DNA from: Gammaproteobacteria bacterium
Lineage (GTDB): Bacteria > Pseudomonadota > Gammaproteobacteria > Pseudomonadales > Pseudohongiellaceae
Direction of reading: 5' to 3'
Assembly: GCA_018401885.1 (NCBI GenBank)
Contig: JAGYKB010000022.1
Span: forward strand, 1 to 39,747
DNA length: 39,747 nt
The notes beneath the pieces were generated by a model, which had not been told where the DNA came from, searched no databases, and was given only the letters and a program-made list of their open reading frames with translations. Shown in pieces: positions 1 through 7,367 of this stretch (its first letter is position 1; each line of letters opens with the position of its first letter). Made by a program: the position numbers and the translations under genes.

Positions 1-1635
1 CTGGGTATTATCGAGGATCCTGAGTCTGTTCTGCATTTTGCCGAATACGGCGTGATATTGCTGTTATTCGTCATCGGGCTCGAATTGGCGCCCGAAAAGC
101 TGTGGAGCATGCGCAATCATATCGTTGTGCTCGGTGGCTCGCAGGTGTTACTGACTGGGCTCGTTATTGGGTTCGGGATGATCATGCTGATGGCGATTCC
201 ACTTGCCTTTGTTCTCGGCTTAACGCTCGCTCTCTCGTCTACAGCGCTAGCGATTCAATTGATGAGTGAGGAGCGAATACTCGCGTCACCCTTGGGGCGG
301 AAAGGCTTTTCGATTCTGCTGTTACAGGATCTCGCCGTGATCCCTATCCTCATCGCGGTCAGTGTGCTCGCACCCGTTGCCACGGGTGCGTCAGCCCCCG
401 CATGGTATGTCACTATTTTAGCACTCGTTGGGGTGGTTGCTTTTGGTCGCTTCGGCTTGAGCGAGCTGCTTGCCGCTGTGGCGCGCTCAAACAACCGTGA
501 GGTCATGACGGCGGCAAGCCTGCTTATTGTGATTGGCGTCGCGGTGTTGATGAATGCTGTAGGCCTATCGATGGGCCTGGGGGCTTTTCTCGCGGGTATT
601 ATGCTCGCGAATTCGGACTATAGGCATCAGCTCGAGTCCGATATCGAGCCGTTTAAGGGGATGCTTCTGGGGTTGTTTTTTATCGCTATAGGCATGACGC
701 TCAATCTCGAGCTGCTCTGGGCAAGCCCGCTGCGGTTCGTCGTGCTGGCGCTCGGGCTGGTTTTTGTTAAGACGGTCATCATCACGGCGATTCTGCGATG
801 GCGGCATGTTGCATTGAAAGAGGGCATCCGGCTGGGTCTGATGCTCTCACAGGGCGGTGAATTCGCATTCGTGGTCTTGTCTCAAGGGCAGCAAGCGATG
901 CTGTTCGATGCTGCATTGGCCGAGCAGCTTACCCTTATCGTCGGCCTCTCGATGGCCTTCACCTCGCCGCTCGTGACCCTCTACCGCCGCATTGGCCGCA
1001 GTCGCAGCGTCGAGCAGCCCGATCAGGATAGACATTGGGATTCGCACCAGCCCGAGGTCATCATTGCGGGGTTTGGCCGTTTTGGACAAATAATCGGACG
1101 CCTTTTGCGGGCGCGCCACATACCCTTTACGGCAATGGACAAAGATTCTGCGCATGTAGAATTCGTTAGGCAGTTTGGTAACCGTCTGTACTATGGTGAT
1201 CTGACCCGAATCGATCTGCTGCGCAGCGCAGGCATCAAACACGCGAAAATACTCGTCGTTGCCGTTAATGACGTTGCTCAGTCCCTCGCGATCATTGACC
1301 TCGCGCGTGAGCAGAACTCGCGTATTAAGATAATCGCGCGCGCCGTCGATCGATTCCACGCCTACGAGCTTTATAAGCGCAAAGTGGAGTCGGTAATAAG
1401 GGAAACCTTCGCGAGTAGCTTGGAGGCTGCTACCGAAACATTAGAGCAGCTTGGCTATACCGAGGGCCAGGCGCTGGAGGTCGCCAAACGTTTCCGATTG
1501 CACGACGAAGAGCTTTTAGAGCGATCTGCTCTGCATATGGAAGACATGGAGGAACTTCGAAATATTGCGCGTCAGGGGCGCCGCGAGCTGGAGCTGCTTT
1601 TCGAGGAGGATACGCGCAAACAGGTTGGTGATTGA
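1..1635 (+). CDS. Kef-type monovalent cation:proton antiporter with TrkA-N domain (5' partial)
   Basis: Inner-membrane K+/H+ (or Na+/H+) exchanger of the CPA2 family with a cytosolic nucleotide-binding gate. The frame is open from base 1, so the start lies upstream of the window. The visible part has about ten hydrophobic segments, including the CPA2-typical stretches LLLFVIGLEL and GAFLAGIMLA near the start and GLMLSQGGEFAFV before the membrane domain ends. A Rossmann-type RCK/TrkA-N domain follows, with the motif GFGRFGQIIG and the acidic strand end AMDKD. The C-terminal 90 residues are charged and helical. KefB and KefC are the nearest named relatives, but I cannot choose between them, and glutathione regulation cannot be read from this fragment. 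It ends 116 bp before hemH on the same strand. Confidence 0.9.
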   Translation: MGIIEDPESVLHFAEYGVILLLFVIGLELAPEKLWSMRNHIVVLGGSQVLLTGLVIGFGMIMLMAIPLAFVLGLTLALSSTALAIQLMSEERILASPLGRKGFSILLLQDLAVIPILIAVSVLAPVATGASAPAWYVTILALVGVVAFGRFGLSELLAAVARSNNREVMTAASLLIVIGVAVLMNAVGLSMGLGAFLAGIMLANSDYRHQLESDIEPFKGMLLGLFFIAIGMTLNLELLWASPLRFVVLALGLVFVKTVIITAILRWRHVALKEGIRLGLMLSQGGEFAFVVLSQGQQAMLFDAALAEQLTLIVGLSMAFTSPLVTLYRRIGRSRSVEQPDQDRHWDSHQPEVIIAGFGRFGQIIGRLLRARHIPFTAMDKDSAHVEFVRQFGNRLYYGDLTRIDLLRSAGIKHAKILVVAVNDVAQSLAIIDLAREQNSRIKIIARAVDRFHAYELYKRKVESVIRETFASSLEAATETLEQLGYTEGQALEVAKRFRLHDEELLERSALHMEDMEELRNIARQGRRELELLFEEDTRKQVGD

Positions 1636-1751
1636 GATAGTCCAACTTTCTGCGCGCAGGTTAAACCCTTTGAGGTCGCGGCATCGTACAATAGAGTCAA
1701 AGCAACTTAGCGTTTCGGCGCTTAGCTCAAGTTTCACACAAGGAAGACCCC

Positions 1752-2786
1752 ATGGCGACAAAAGGTATATTACTCCTCAATCTTGGTACCCCAGAGGAGC
1801 CTACAGCGAAAGGACTGCGAAAGTTCTACAAGTATTTTTTCTCAGACCCGTATGTGTTCGACTTCAATGCTGTGGGTCGCTGGCTGCTTCGCAACCTCAT
1901 TATTATTCCTTTTCGAGCACCGAAAACGGCCAAAGACTATGCGACGATATGGATGGACGAAGGCTCACCGCTGAAGGTCTACGCCGACCGCCTTCTCCAC
2001 AGTGTGCAGCAGGCCTATGACGAAGCGGGTGAAGACGTGCTGGTGCTCAACGGCATGGGCTACAGCGAGCCCTTCATTTGGGACACGATGGCGGAGTTTG
2101 AGCGCCGCGGCGTCCGCGACATCTTGGTGATGCCTTTGTTTCCGCAGTACTCCACAGCCACTACCGAATCGGTCTTCCATGGCGTGCGTGAGTCAGCGAA
2201 AAAATGGAAAGAGGCGCCCAATCTAAAGTTCGTCGATGACCTCTATGCCGAGCCCGCCTTTATCTCGGCTTGGGCGGCGCTTATCGGTAAGCATGTGAAC
2301 GACGCGCAGGCCGAACACATCATCTTCAGCTATCACGGGCTTCCCGAGAGCAATATCAAACGCGCCGATAAAAACGGGGTGTGCGAGATGGGCGCCTGCT
2401 GCGAAACCATCACAGAAAAGAACAAGCTCTGCTATCGCGCACAGTGCGTGGCTACTACTCGCGGCATTGCTGCGGCCATGGGGTGGGGCGAGGACCGCTA
2501 CTCTATCGCCTTCCAATCACGCTTCGGCAATCAGGCCTGGATTCAGCCTTACCTCGATGAGCATCTTGAGATTCTTATCGAGAAGGGCGTTAAGAAAGTC
2601 GCTGTCGTGACGCCTTCCTTCGTTTCCGATTGCTTGGAGACGATCCATGAGATCGGCATCGAGTACAAGGAAGAATTTATGGAAGGCGGTGGTGAGGCGT
2701 TCCAATTGGTGCCAAATCTGAACGACGAAAAAACGTGGTTTGACTCCGTCTTTCAGATCTCAAAACAGAAGCTTCAGGGCCTCTAG
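1752..2786 (+). CDS. hemH: Ferrochelatase with internal cysteine-rich segment
   Basis: Inserts Fe2+ into protoporphyrin IX, the last step of protoheme synthesis. 344 residues, a normal length. Family motifs are present: LLNLGTPE near the N terminus, the metal-site histidine in FSYHGLPES (His195), QSRFGNQAWIQPYL, and the acidic stretch DCLETIHEIGIE near residues 293-303. Unusual is residues 210-233, with five cysteines (211, 216, 217, 227, 232) where the E. coli enzyme has few. A class of bacterial ferrochelatases that holds a [2Fe-2S] cluster on cysteines of such an internal segment is known, so a cluster is likely here by inference. Start ATG 1752 has AGGAAG just upstream. The 1636-1751 gap contains a TACAAT hexamer (1687-1692) but no convincing -35 at the right spacing. 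Confidence 0.96.
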   Translation: MATKGILLLNLGTPEEPTAKGLRKFYKYFFSDPYVFDFNAVGRWLLRNLIIIPFRAPKTAKDYATIWMDEGSPLKVYADRLLHSVQQAYDEAGEDVLVLNGMGYSEPFIWDTMAEFERRGVRDILVMPLFPQYSTATTESVFHGVRESAKKWKEAPNLKFVDDLYAEPAFISAWAALIGKHVNDAQAEHIIFSYHGLPESNIKRADKNGVCEMGACCETITEKNKLCYRAQCVATTRGIAAAMGWGEDRYSIAFQSRFGNQAWIQPYLDEHLEILIEKGVKKVAVVTPSFVSDCLETIHEIGIEYKEEFMEGGGEAFQLVPNLNDEKTWFDSVFQISKQKLQGL

Positions 2787-2811
2787 CGGCAAGTCAGTTG
2801 TGAGCGCAAGT

Positions 2812-2825
2812 GTGATCTAGATCAT
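2812..2825 (+). promoter_or_regulatory. FNR/Anr- or CRP-like palindromic site
   Basis: The 12-base perfect palindrome TGATCTAGATCA (2813-2824) matches the invariant TGAT-N4-ATCA core of FNR/Anr sites. With its left flank it also reads TGTGA, a CRP half-site. Its centre (2818.5) lies about 41 bases before the start predicted from a TATTCT hexamer at 2847-2852, which is the spacing of a class II activated promoter. It lies between hemH and the 41-residue membrane protein gene. No footprint or expression data are available, so this is a pattern match only. Confidence 0.45.
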
Positions 2826-2846
2826 GGTCTTTGGTTCTATTCTGGT

Positions 2847-2852
2847 TATTCT
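2847..2852 (+). promoter_or_regulatory. Candidate -10 element of the small membrane protein gene
   Basis: TATTCT resembles TATAAT. It has no good -35 hexamer, which would fit an activator-dependent promoter driven from the palindrome at 2812-2825. The predicted start is near 2859, giving a leader of about 28 bases that contains the AAGGAG ribosome binding site. Confidence 0.3.
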
Positions 2853-2886
2853 GGATACTCTATTCAATTACGAAGGAGTGGATAAG

Positions 2887-3012
2887 ATGCTAGAAGATCA
2901 CAACATTAAAGATCGTCAAGTTCACGCGCACTTACAGCCTGTCGTTCTGGGAATCCTCGCTTGCTACATAGCCATTATGGCGGTTGGCTACTGGGTGGGG
3001 AATCTTTTCTAA
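2887..3012 (+). CDS. Small single-helix membrane protein (41 aa), unknown function
   Basis: I chose ATG 2887 because AAGGAG lies 7-8 bases upstream. A longer in-frame reading from 2824 would start inside the regulatory palindrome and lacks a ribosome binding site. The product has a charged, His-containing N-terminal segment (about 16 residues, beginning MLEDHNIKDRQVHAH). One hydrophobic helix (about 19-38) follows, ending near the C terminus with GYWVGNLF. I do not recognise a family. Its position after hemH, behind an FNR/CRP-like site and before a strong terminator, suggests a small regulated membrane peptide, perhaps an accessory subunit of a haem- or respiration-linked complex. That role is inference only. 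Confidence 0.6.
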   Translation: MLEDHNIKDRQVHAHLQPVVLGILACYIAIMAVGYWVGNLF

Positions 3013-3040
3013 AAGCGAAAAGCGTCTCTATCGAGTGGTT

Positions 3041-3080
3041 AAAAAAAGGGCTGATCCGCTAACGGAAAAGCCCTTTTTTA
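3041..3080. terminator. Bidirectional intrinsic terminator
   Basis: An inverted repeat pairs AAAAAAGGGCT (3042-3052) with AGCCCTTTTTT (3069-3079). The A/T-rich ends give a T run on either strand. It sits between convergent units, the small membrane protein gene (+) and the oxidoreductase operon (-), and can end both. Confidence 0.85.
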
Positions 3081-3118
3081 ATCAACCGTGCGCACTGGCA
3101 GCGCGCTAATTCTCGACT

Positions 3119-4108
3119 CTACGCGTTGATCGCGCGTTTCACTAAATTCTCCATCAGCGGGATTTTAAACCCATTGTGGGCAAGCGCGCGTGCTCCTGCG
3201 GATGCCATTCCCGCTACGCTCGCAGCAGTTACTGCTCCTTTGGCTTTACCGCGAATCGCCTGCTCGACATTTTGCAGCCTTCTCGGCGTCGCCTGTACGG
3301 CACCACAAACAACGCGTGACTCTTGAATAGTCCCATCAGCGATTCTGAACGCCGCAGCGACGTTCACGAGCGAGAAGTCCCATACATTACGATCGGCCAC
3401 TTTTTCATAGTAGAACGACGCGTTGGCCCACGCTTTGGGAAGCCTAACCGCAGTTAGAATTTCTCCTGAGCGCAGCGCAGTGGTGTTCTCAATATCGACA
3501 GCAGGTCCAACGAAATACTCTTCTGCCGAAAGCGTGCGTTCCCCGTCAACCGAGCGCAGCACCATCGTTGCGTCGAGAGCGACGAGGGCCGGAGCCGTAT
3601 CAGAGGCGCCAGCAGCCACGCAGCGGCTTGTTTCGAAAAGTGAATGCTCGCGGTTCATGCCCTGTGGCGTGTCGGCGTAGCACAGATTCCCTCCAGCCCT
3701 GTAACAAGAAAGGCCGCGGCGATAGTACCAGCAGCGCACGTCTTGCGAGACATTGCCGCCGAGCGTGCCGATGTTGCGGATCTGTGGGCTTGCAACCACA
3801 GACGCCGCATCAGAGAGTAAAGAAAAACGTTGTTTGAGCAGTCCACTTTCGGCGATTTCGGTGAGCGTAGTAAGCGCACCGATTTCTACGCCGTCGGGCG
3901 TCTCCCGGATACCGCGTAGCGACTCTATTGCGCTGAGATCGATGAGGGCATCAGCGCGTTTTGCTCGGTCTTTGAGCCAGCCGTACGTGTCTTGCCCGCC
4001 GCCTACCAGCCAACCACGATTTGCGTAGCGGCTAGCTATGTCGAGGGCATCCTCAACCCGTACCGGTTGGTACAGCTCCATATTTGGCATTACGTCATAA
4101 GATGGCAT
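3119..4108 (-). CDS. FAD-binding subunit of xanthine dehydrogenase-family molybdenum oxidoreductase, with four-Cys insert
   Basis: Carries electrons between the iron-sulfur subunit and the final acceptor through FAD (family of CoxM, PaoB, HcrB). 329 residues. The FAD/pyrophosphate region is seen as LVGGGQDTYGWLK (about 34-46) and IRNIGTLGGNVSQD (110-123). Directly after it come four cysteines (126, 135, 143, 163) in a loop. In PaoB of E. coli and in 4-hydroxybenzoyl-CoA reductase beta, cysteines in this region bind an extra [4Fe-4S] cluster, so one is likely here. The start ATG 4108 has GAGG six bases upstream, overlapping the stop of the upstream molybdenum subunit gene, which points to translational coupling. 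Last gene of the operon before the terminator. Confidence 0.9.
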   Translation of the reverse strand: MPSYDVMPNMELYQPVRVEDALDIASRYANRGWLVGGGQDTYGWLKDRAKRADALIDLSAIESLRGIRETPDGVEIGALTTLTEIAESGLLKQRFSLLSDAASVVASPQIRNIGTLGGNVSQDVRCWYYRRGLSCYRAGGNLCYADTPQGMNREHSLFETSRCVAAGASDTAPALVALDATMVLRSVDGERTLSAEEYFVGPAVDIENTTALRSGEILTAVRLPKAWANASFYYEKVADRNVWDFSLVNVAAAFRIADGTIQESRVVCGAVQATPRRLQNVEQAIRGKAKGAVTAASVAGMASAGARALAHNGFKIPLMENLVKRAINA

Positions 4109-4116
4109 AGTTAACC

Positions 4117-6552
4117 TCAGAAAGTGTTGGTTTTCAGATACTTGGTGCTGTAATCATTACCCGCCAAGTGGTTAATAATCATGTCCGTTGTGGTCGGTGC
4201 GGTATTAAACACGTGACCATCCAGGGCATCCGAAATCGCACTGGCAAGCGCTGCAGCGGCCGCACCCTGAGTGGGCTCACCAATACCACGACCGCCCGTT
4301 GGGTTTTGTGGGTCGGGGATATTGACTGCTCCCATTTTGGTCTCAACATTCACGTCGAGATAGGTCGGTGGCTTGCTCTGGTAAAGGCCCGTATTAGCTG
4401 GCAGACCGTTCTGAGGGTCGTAGACATGGCGCTCAAACGCAGCAAGTCCTACTCCCCAAACAGCGCCTCCGCGCATAGCATTTTCGAAATTTTTTGGATG
4501 CACAACCGTGCCGCAGTCAGCGATAGCTGTGTAATCTAAAATCTCGAGTTTGCCAGTGTCTTTATCGAGTTCGATTTCACAGAAGCCAACGAGAATTCCA
4601 GGAGGCTGACCCTCGCCAGGAATGTTGTCCTTGGCAACGCCAATTAGGCCAGAGCCAGCCAGACCTTGGACTGCGCGCTGGGTAATTGGATTGATATCGT
4701 CGGGATACTCCTCGCCGCTAAACTTACCACCTAGTTCTATCGCGCGGGCTGCGGCCTGCGCATAGCTTAGGCCGCGGCTTGGCTCGGCGGTTGCAAAGAC
4801 GCGTTCGTCTCCGATCATGTAATCCTCTGGTTCGCCTCCAAGATCCTGCGCAGCAATTTCTTTTAATTTACGTATTGCATCTTGAGCTGCTACCCAGTTA
4901 GTTCTAGTGTGGGTAAAGATGGTATTCGAACCACCCTGTCCCGAACTGTGAGGCAGATGATTGTCGGTTCGGCCTCGCACAATTTCGCAGCGCTCCCATG
5001 GTACTTGTAACGCCTCAGCTGCGGCTCGACAGGTGCCTGCGTAGGAATAGGTACCTAGATTGCCGACGCCGCTGTGAATGTAGAGCTTGCCGTCGGTGCC
5101 GATACGCACCAGGCCGTCGTAACCCCGACCACCGGCGCCGTGGTAGCCAATGCCGACACCGAGTCCACGAACTTTGCTCCCATTTTGTTTGGCAAGGGCG
5201 TTCTTCTCTTCCCAACCAAAGGTTCGCATGCCTTGATCCAACGCTTCGCGGACGAAAGCACTGGTAACTGGCCCTTGCCCGCCACCTTGAAAGCCATTGC
5301 TGTCGATGGCGTTAATACGGCGGAATGCGACGCGGTCCATGCCGATCGCCTTCGCCGCCTTGTCGGCGATTGGGGCGAGTACCGCCGCCATCTCATTTTG
5401 ACCAGGGCCACGCTGCGCTCCGCGAGGCGTAGTATTGGTATAGACAGAGATGCCGCGGAACCGCATGTTCTCAGGCTGATAGGCCACGGTTACGTGCTGC
5501 GCAGAGGAATTACCGCTGCCGGCGCCGGTCATCCCGCCATCATTGACGACCACAAGGTCGATTGCAGAGACTTTACCGTTGGCCTTCACGCCCATTTTGA
5601 TCCAGCCCTGCATGCCTGAGCGCGCTGAGCCAATGTAAAACTCCTGTTCACGCGTGATTCTAAGTTGCAGGGGTCTGTTCAGGCGTTTAGCGAAATTGCC
5701 CGAGATGGCCATGTAAGGGTAAGGGCCAATCTTTGAGCCGAAACCGCCTCCCGTTGCTTCATTGATAAATACGAGGTTGGCAGGATCAATGTCTAGCATG
5801 CGCGCGAGGCCATTATCGTTGGCACTCTGGCTCTGCGAGGAGCCATGGAAATAGCATTTGCCGTTTTCCCAGTACGCCATGCAGGTGCGAGACTCGAGTG
5901 AGTGATGGGGATAGCCAATGGTAACAAACGGCTCTTCGACGATGACAGCCGCTTCAGCGAAACCGGCGTCGAGATCGCCGAAACTCCAGTCGGTGGTGAA
6001 TTCTGCACCTTTGGGTTCTTTGCCCGCTCTAAGCGCATCGATTGCCGATTGTGGCCATTTGACGTCGCGAATTTCGGCGCCGCGTATTGGCGTACCCTCC
6101 GGGCCTTCTTCCTCCGTTCGTACCAACGTATTGCCCTCTGGGTAGGCATTAGCGCCCCCGGGCGTGAGGCTCTCGAGGGGGTCAACCACGAACGGGCGGC
6201 GTTCGAAATCGACGCGTATTTTCTCGATGGCCGATTCAGCGATCTCCTCTGTTACGGCCGCGACTGCGAGAATAGGCTGGCCTACAAAGCTGACATACTC
6301 CGATGCCAGAGCAGGGTTGCCGGGTGGCGCCACCGGTGGGAGATCGTCGGCGGTGAATATGCCGAGAACGCCATCCATGCGCAGCGCTTCGCGGGCGTCG
6401 ATGCCAACGACTCTGCCGCTGGGTAGCGGGCTTGTTAATAACCGAGCAAAGACCATGCCTTCGCGCTTATAGTCCTCGGCATATTTGATTTCGCCCGTAA
6501 CTTTTCCGGGTACGTCGGGCGGCGTAAAGTCGAATCCTATATGTGTACTCAT
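4117..6552 (-). CDS. Molybdenum-cofactor catalytic subunit, aldehyde oxidoreductase / xanthine dehydrogenase family
   Basis: Large subunit that binds molybdopterin and hydroxylates the substrate, probably an aldehyde or N-heterocycle. 811 residues, longer than PaoC (about 730). The extra length is mostly an acidic/hydrophilic insert around residues 145-200. Visible motifs: N-terminal a/b hammerhead (PDVPGKVTGEIKYAED), the cofactor motif TGGGFGSK, PRGAQRGPGQNE, SGQGGSNT, and near the C terminus GRGIGEP with the conserved catalytic glutamate (Glu759). It overlaps the upstream iron-sulfur gene by ATGA. The protein has no signal of its own and would be co-exported with the Tat-bearing small subunit, as known for PaoABC. 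The exact substrate cannot be told from the sequence. Confidence 0.93.
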   Translation of the reverse strand: MSTHIGFDFTPPDVPGKVTGEIKYAEDYKREGMVFARLLTSPLPSGRVVGIDAREALRMDGVLGIFTADDLPPVAPPGNPALASEYVSFVGQPILAVAAVTEEIAESAIEKIRVDFERRPFVVDPLESLTPGGANAYPEGNTLVRTEEEGPEGTPIRGAEIRDVKWPQSAIDALRAGKEPKGAEFTTDWSFGDLDAGFAEAAVIVEEPFVTIGYPHHSLESRTCMAYWENGKCYFHGSSQSQSANDNGLARMLDIDPANLVFINEATGGGFGSKIGPYPYMAISGNFAKRLNRPLQLRITREQEFYIGSARSGMQGWIKMGVKANGKVSAIDLVVVNDGGMTGAGSGNSSAQHVTVAYQPENMRFRGISVYTNTTPRGAQRGPGQNEMAAVLAPIADKAAKAIGMDRVAFRRINAIDSNGFQGGGQGPVTSAFVREALDQGMRTFGWEEKNALAKQNGSKVRGLGVGIGYHGAGGRGYDGLVRIGTDGKLYIHSGVGNLGTYSYAGTCRAAAEALQVPWERCEIVRGRTDNHLPHSSGQGGSNTIFTHTRTNWVAAQDAIRKLKEIAAQDLGGEPEDYMIGDERVFATAEPSRGLSYAQAAARAIELGGKFSGEEYPDDINPITQRAVQGLAGSGLIGVAKDNIPGEGQPPGILVGFCEIELDKDTGKLEILDYTAIADCGTVVHPKNFENAMRGGAVWGVGLAAFERHVYDPQNGLPANTGLYQSKPPTYLDVNVETKMGAVNIPDPQNPTGGRGIGEPTQGAAAAALASAISDALDGHVFNTAPTTTDMIINHLAGNDYSTKYLKTNTF

Positions 6553-7148
6553 GCTATTTGCCCCGAGGCGCGCAGGACGCCATTCAGATAGTGTTCATAA
6601 GCACCGCAGCGGCACAGGTTGCCAGACATAGCCTGAGCTGCCTCCGCCTTAGTCGGCCGTGGATTGTTCGCTAGCAGCGCAACCGCCGACATGACCTGTC
6701 CTGGGGTGCAGAAGCCGCACTGTGGTGCATTCTCGGCGATAAACGCCTGCTGCACCGCATGCAGTGTCCCGTCTTCGTTTTTTACCCCTTCGATCGACGT
6801 TACTTGCTTGGTTTTCACATTATGCGTAAGCACCGAGCAGGCGTAATTGGGCACGCCGTCGATGAGCACGGTGCAGGCGCCACATTCGCCGCGATTGCAG
6901 CCGATTTTAGTGCCTGTGAGATTAAGTCTGTAGCGAAGGGTGTTAGCCAGTGTTTCGGTAGGGGGGACGTCAACGCGTCGCGTGCGGCCATTGATTGTGA
7001 GTGTTATCAAGCGCTCCATTCCGCCATTACCCGACTGCGCATTGGCAGCGAGATAGATGCCAGCGCCCGAAGTTGCCGCCGCGCCGGAGAAGATGACTCC
7101 CTTGATAAAACGTCTGCGCGTTAGTTGTAAATTCACTGAATCATTCAC
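6549..7148 (-). CDS. Tat-exported [2Fe-2S] subunit of the molybdenum oxidoreductase
   Basis: Small electron-transfer subunit with two [2Fe-2S] clusters. I place the start at GTG 7148 because GGAG lies 9 bases upstream and the twin-arginine motif RRRFIK then falls at residues 11-16. The open frame runs back to 7289, but that part is low-complexity leader DNA overlapping the receptor's terminator side. After a hydrophobic stretch ending at ANAQ come the plant-type ferredoxin cysteines 84, 89, 92, 104 and the helical-domain cysteines 144, 147, 179, 181, all eight expected. The order small-Mo-FAD differs from paoABC (small-FAD-Mo). No XdhC/PaoD-like maturation gene follows, so it must be elsewhere. 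First gene of the operon. Confidence 0.9.
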   Translation of the reverse strand: MNDSVNLQLTRRRFIKGVIFSGAAATSGAGIYLAANAQSGNGGMERLITLTINGRTRRVDVPPTETLANTLRYRLNLTGTKIGCNRGECGACTVLIDGVPNYACSVLTHNVKTKQVTSIEGVKNEDGTLHAVQQAFIAENAPQCGFCTPGQVMSAVALLANNPRPTKAEAAQAMSGNLCRCGAYEHYLNGVLRASGQIA

Positions 7149-7289
7149 AAAACATTGCTCCGTCTTCTTATTATGGAATGCGTGCCTGTCGGTGTTGCGG
7201 GGGGGAGGGACTCTGACACGCGCGTTATTTGCATCATAAGCTACGGTCGAACTTATTATTAAATGTAGAAAATTGCAACGCATCGGCAT

Positions 7290-7318
7290 AAAAAAAGCCC
7301 GCCTGATGCCAGGCGGGC
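7290..7318 (-). terminator. Rho-independent terminator of the TonB-dependent receptor gene
   Basis: Perfect 9-bp GC-rich stem (GCCCGCCTG with CAGGCGGGC, 7297-7318) and a four-base loop. Read on the minus strand it is followed by seven T residues (7296-7290). It lies about 50 bp after the receptor stop, so the downstream oxidoreductase operon needs its own promoter between 7149 and 7289. I find no clear -35/-10 pair there. Confidence 0.9.
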
Positions 7319-7367
7319 TTTCTAAGTCGATAGGTTCTCGACTAGATCATTCTATGGTTCTTGGTAT

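Noticed and set aside
847..1359. 170-codon open frame antisense to the Kef-type antiporter gene
   Set aside because: It lies wholly inside the antiporter, has no ribosome binding site and no protein-like pattern.
1565..2020. 151-codon frame bridging the antiporter end and hemH
   Set aside because: It overlaps two strong genes in another frame and has no features of its own.
5074..5619. 181-codon frame antisense to the molybdenum subunit gene
   Set aside because: It mirrors a well-conserved gene on the other strand and shows no domain or ribosome binding site.
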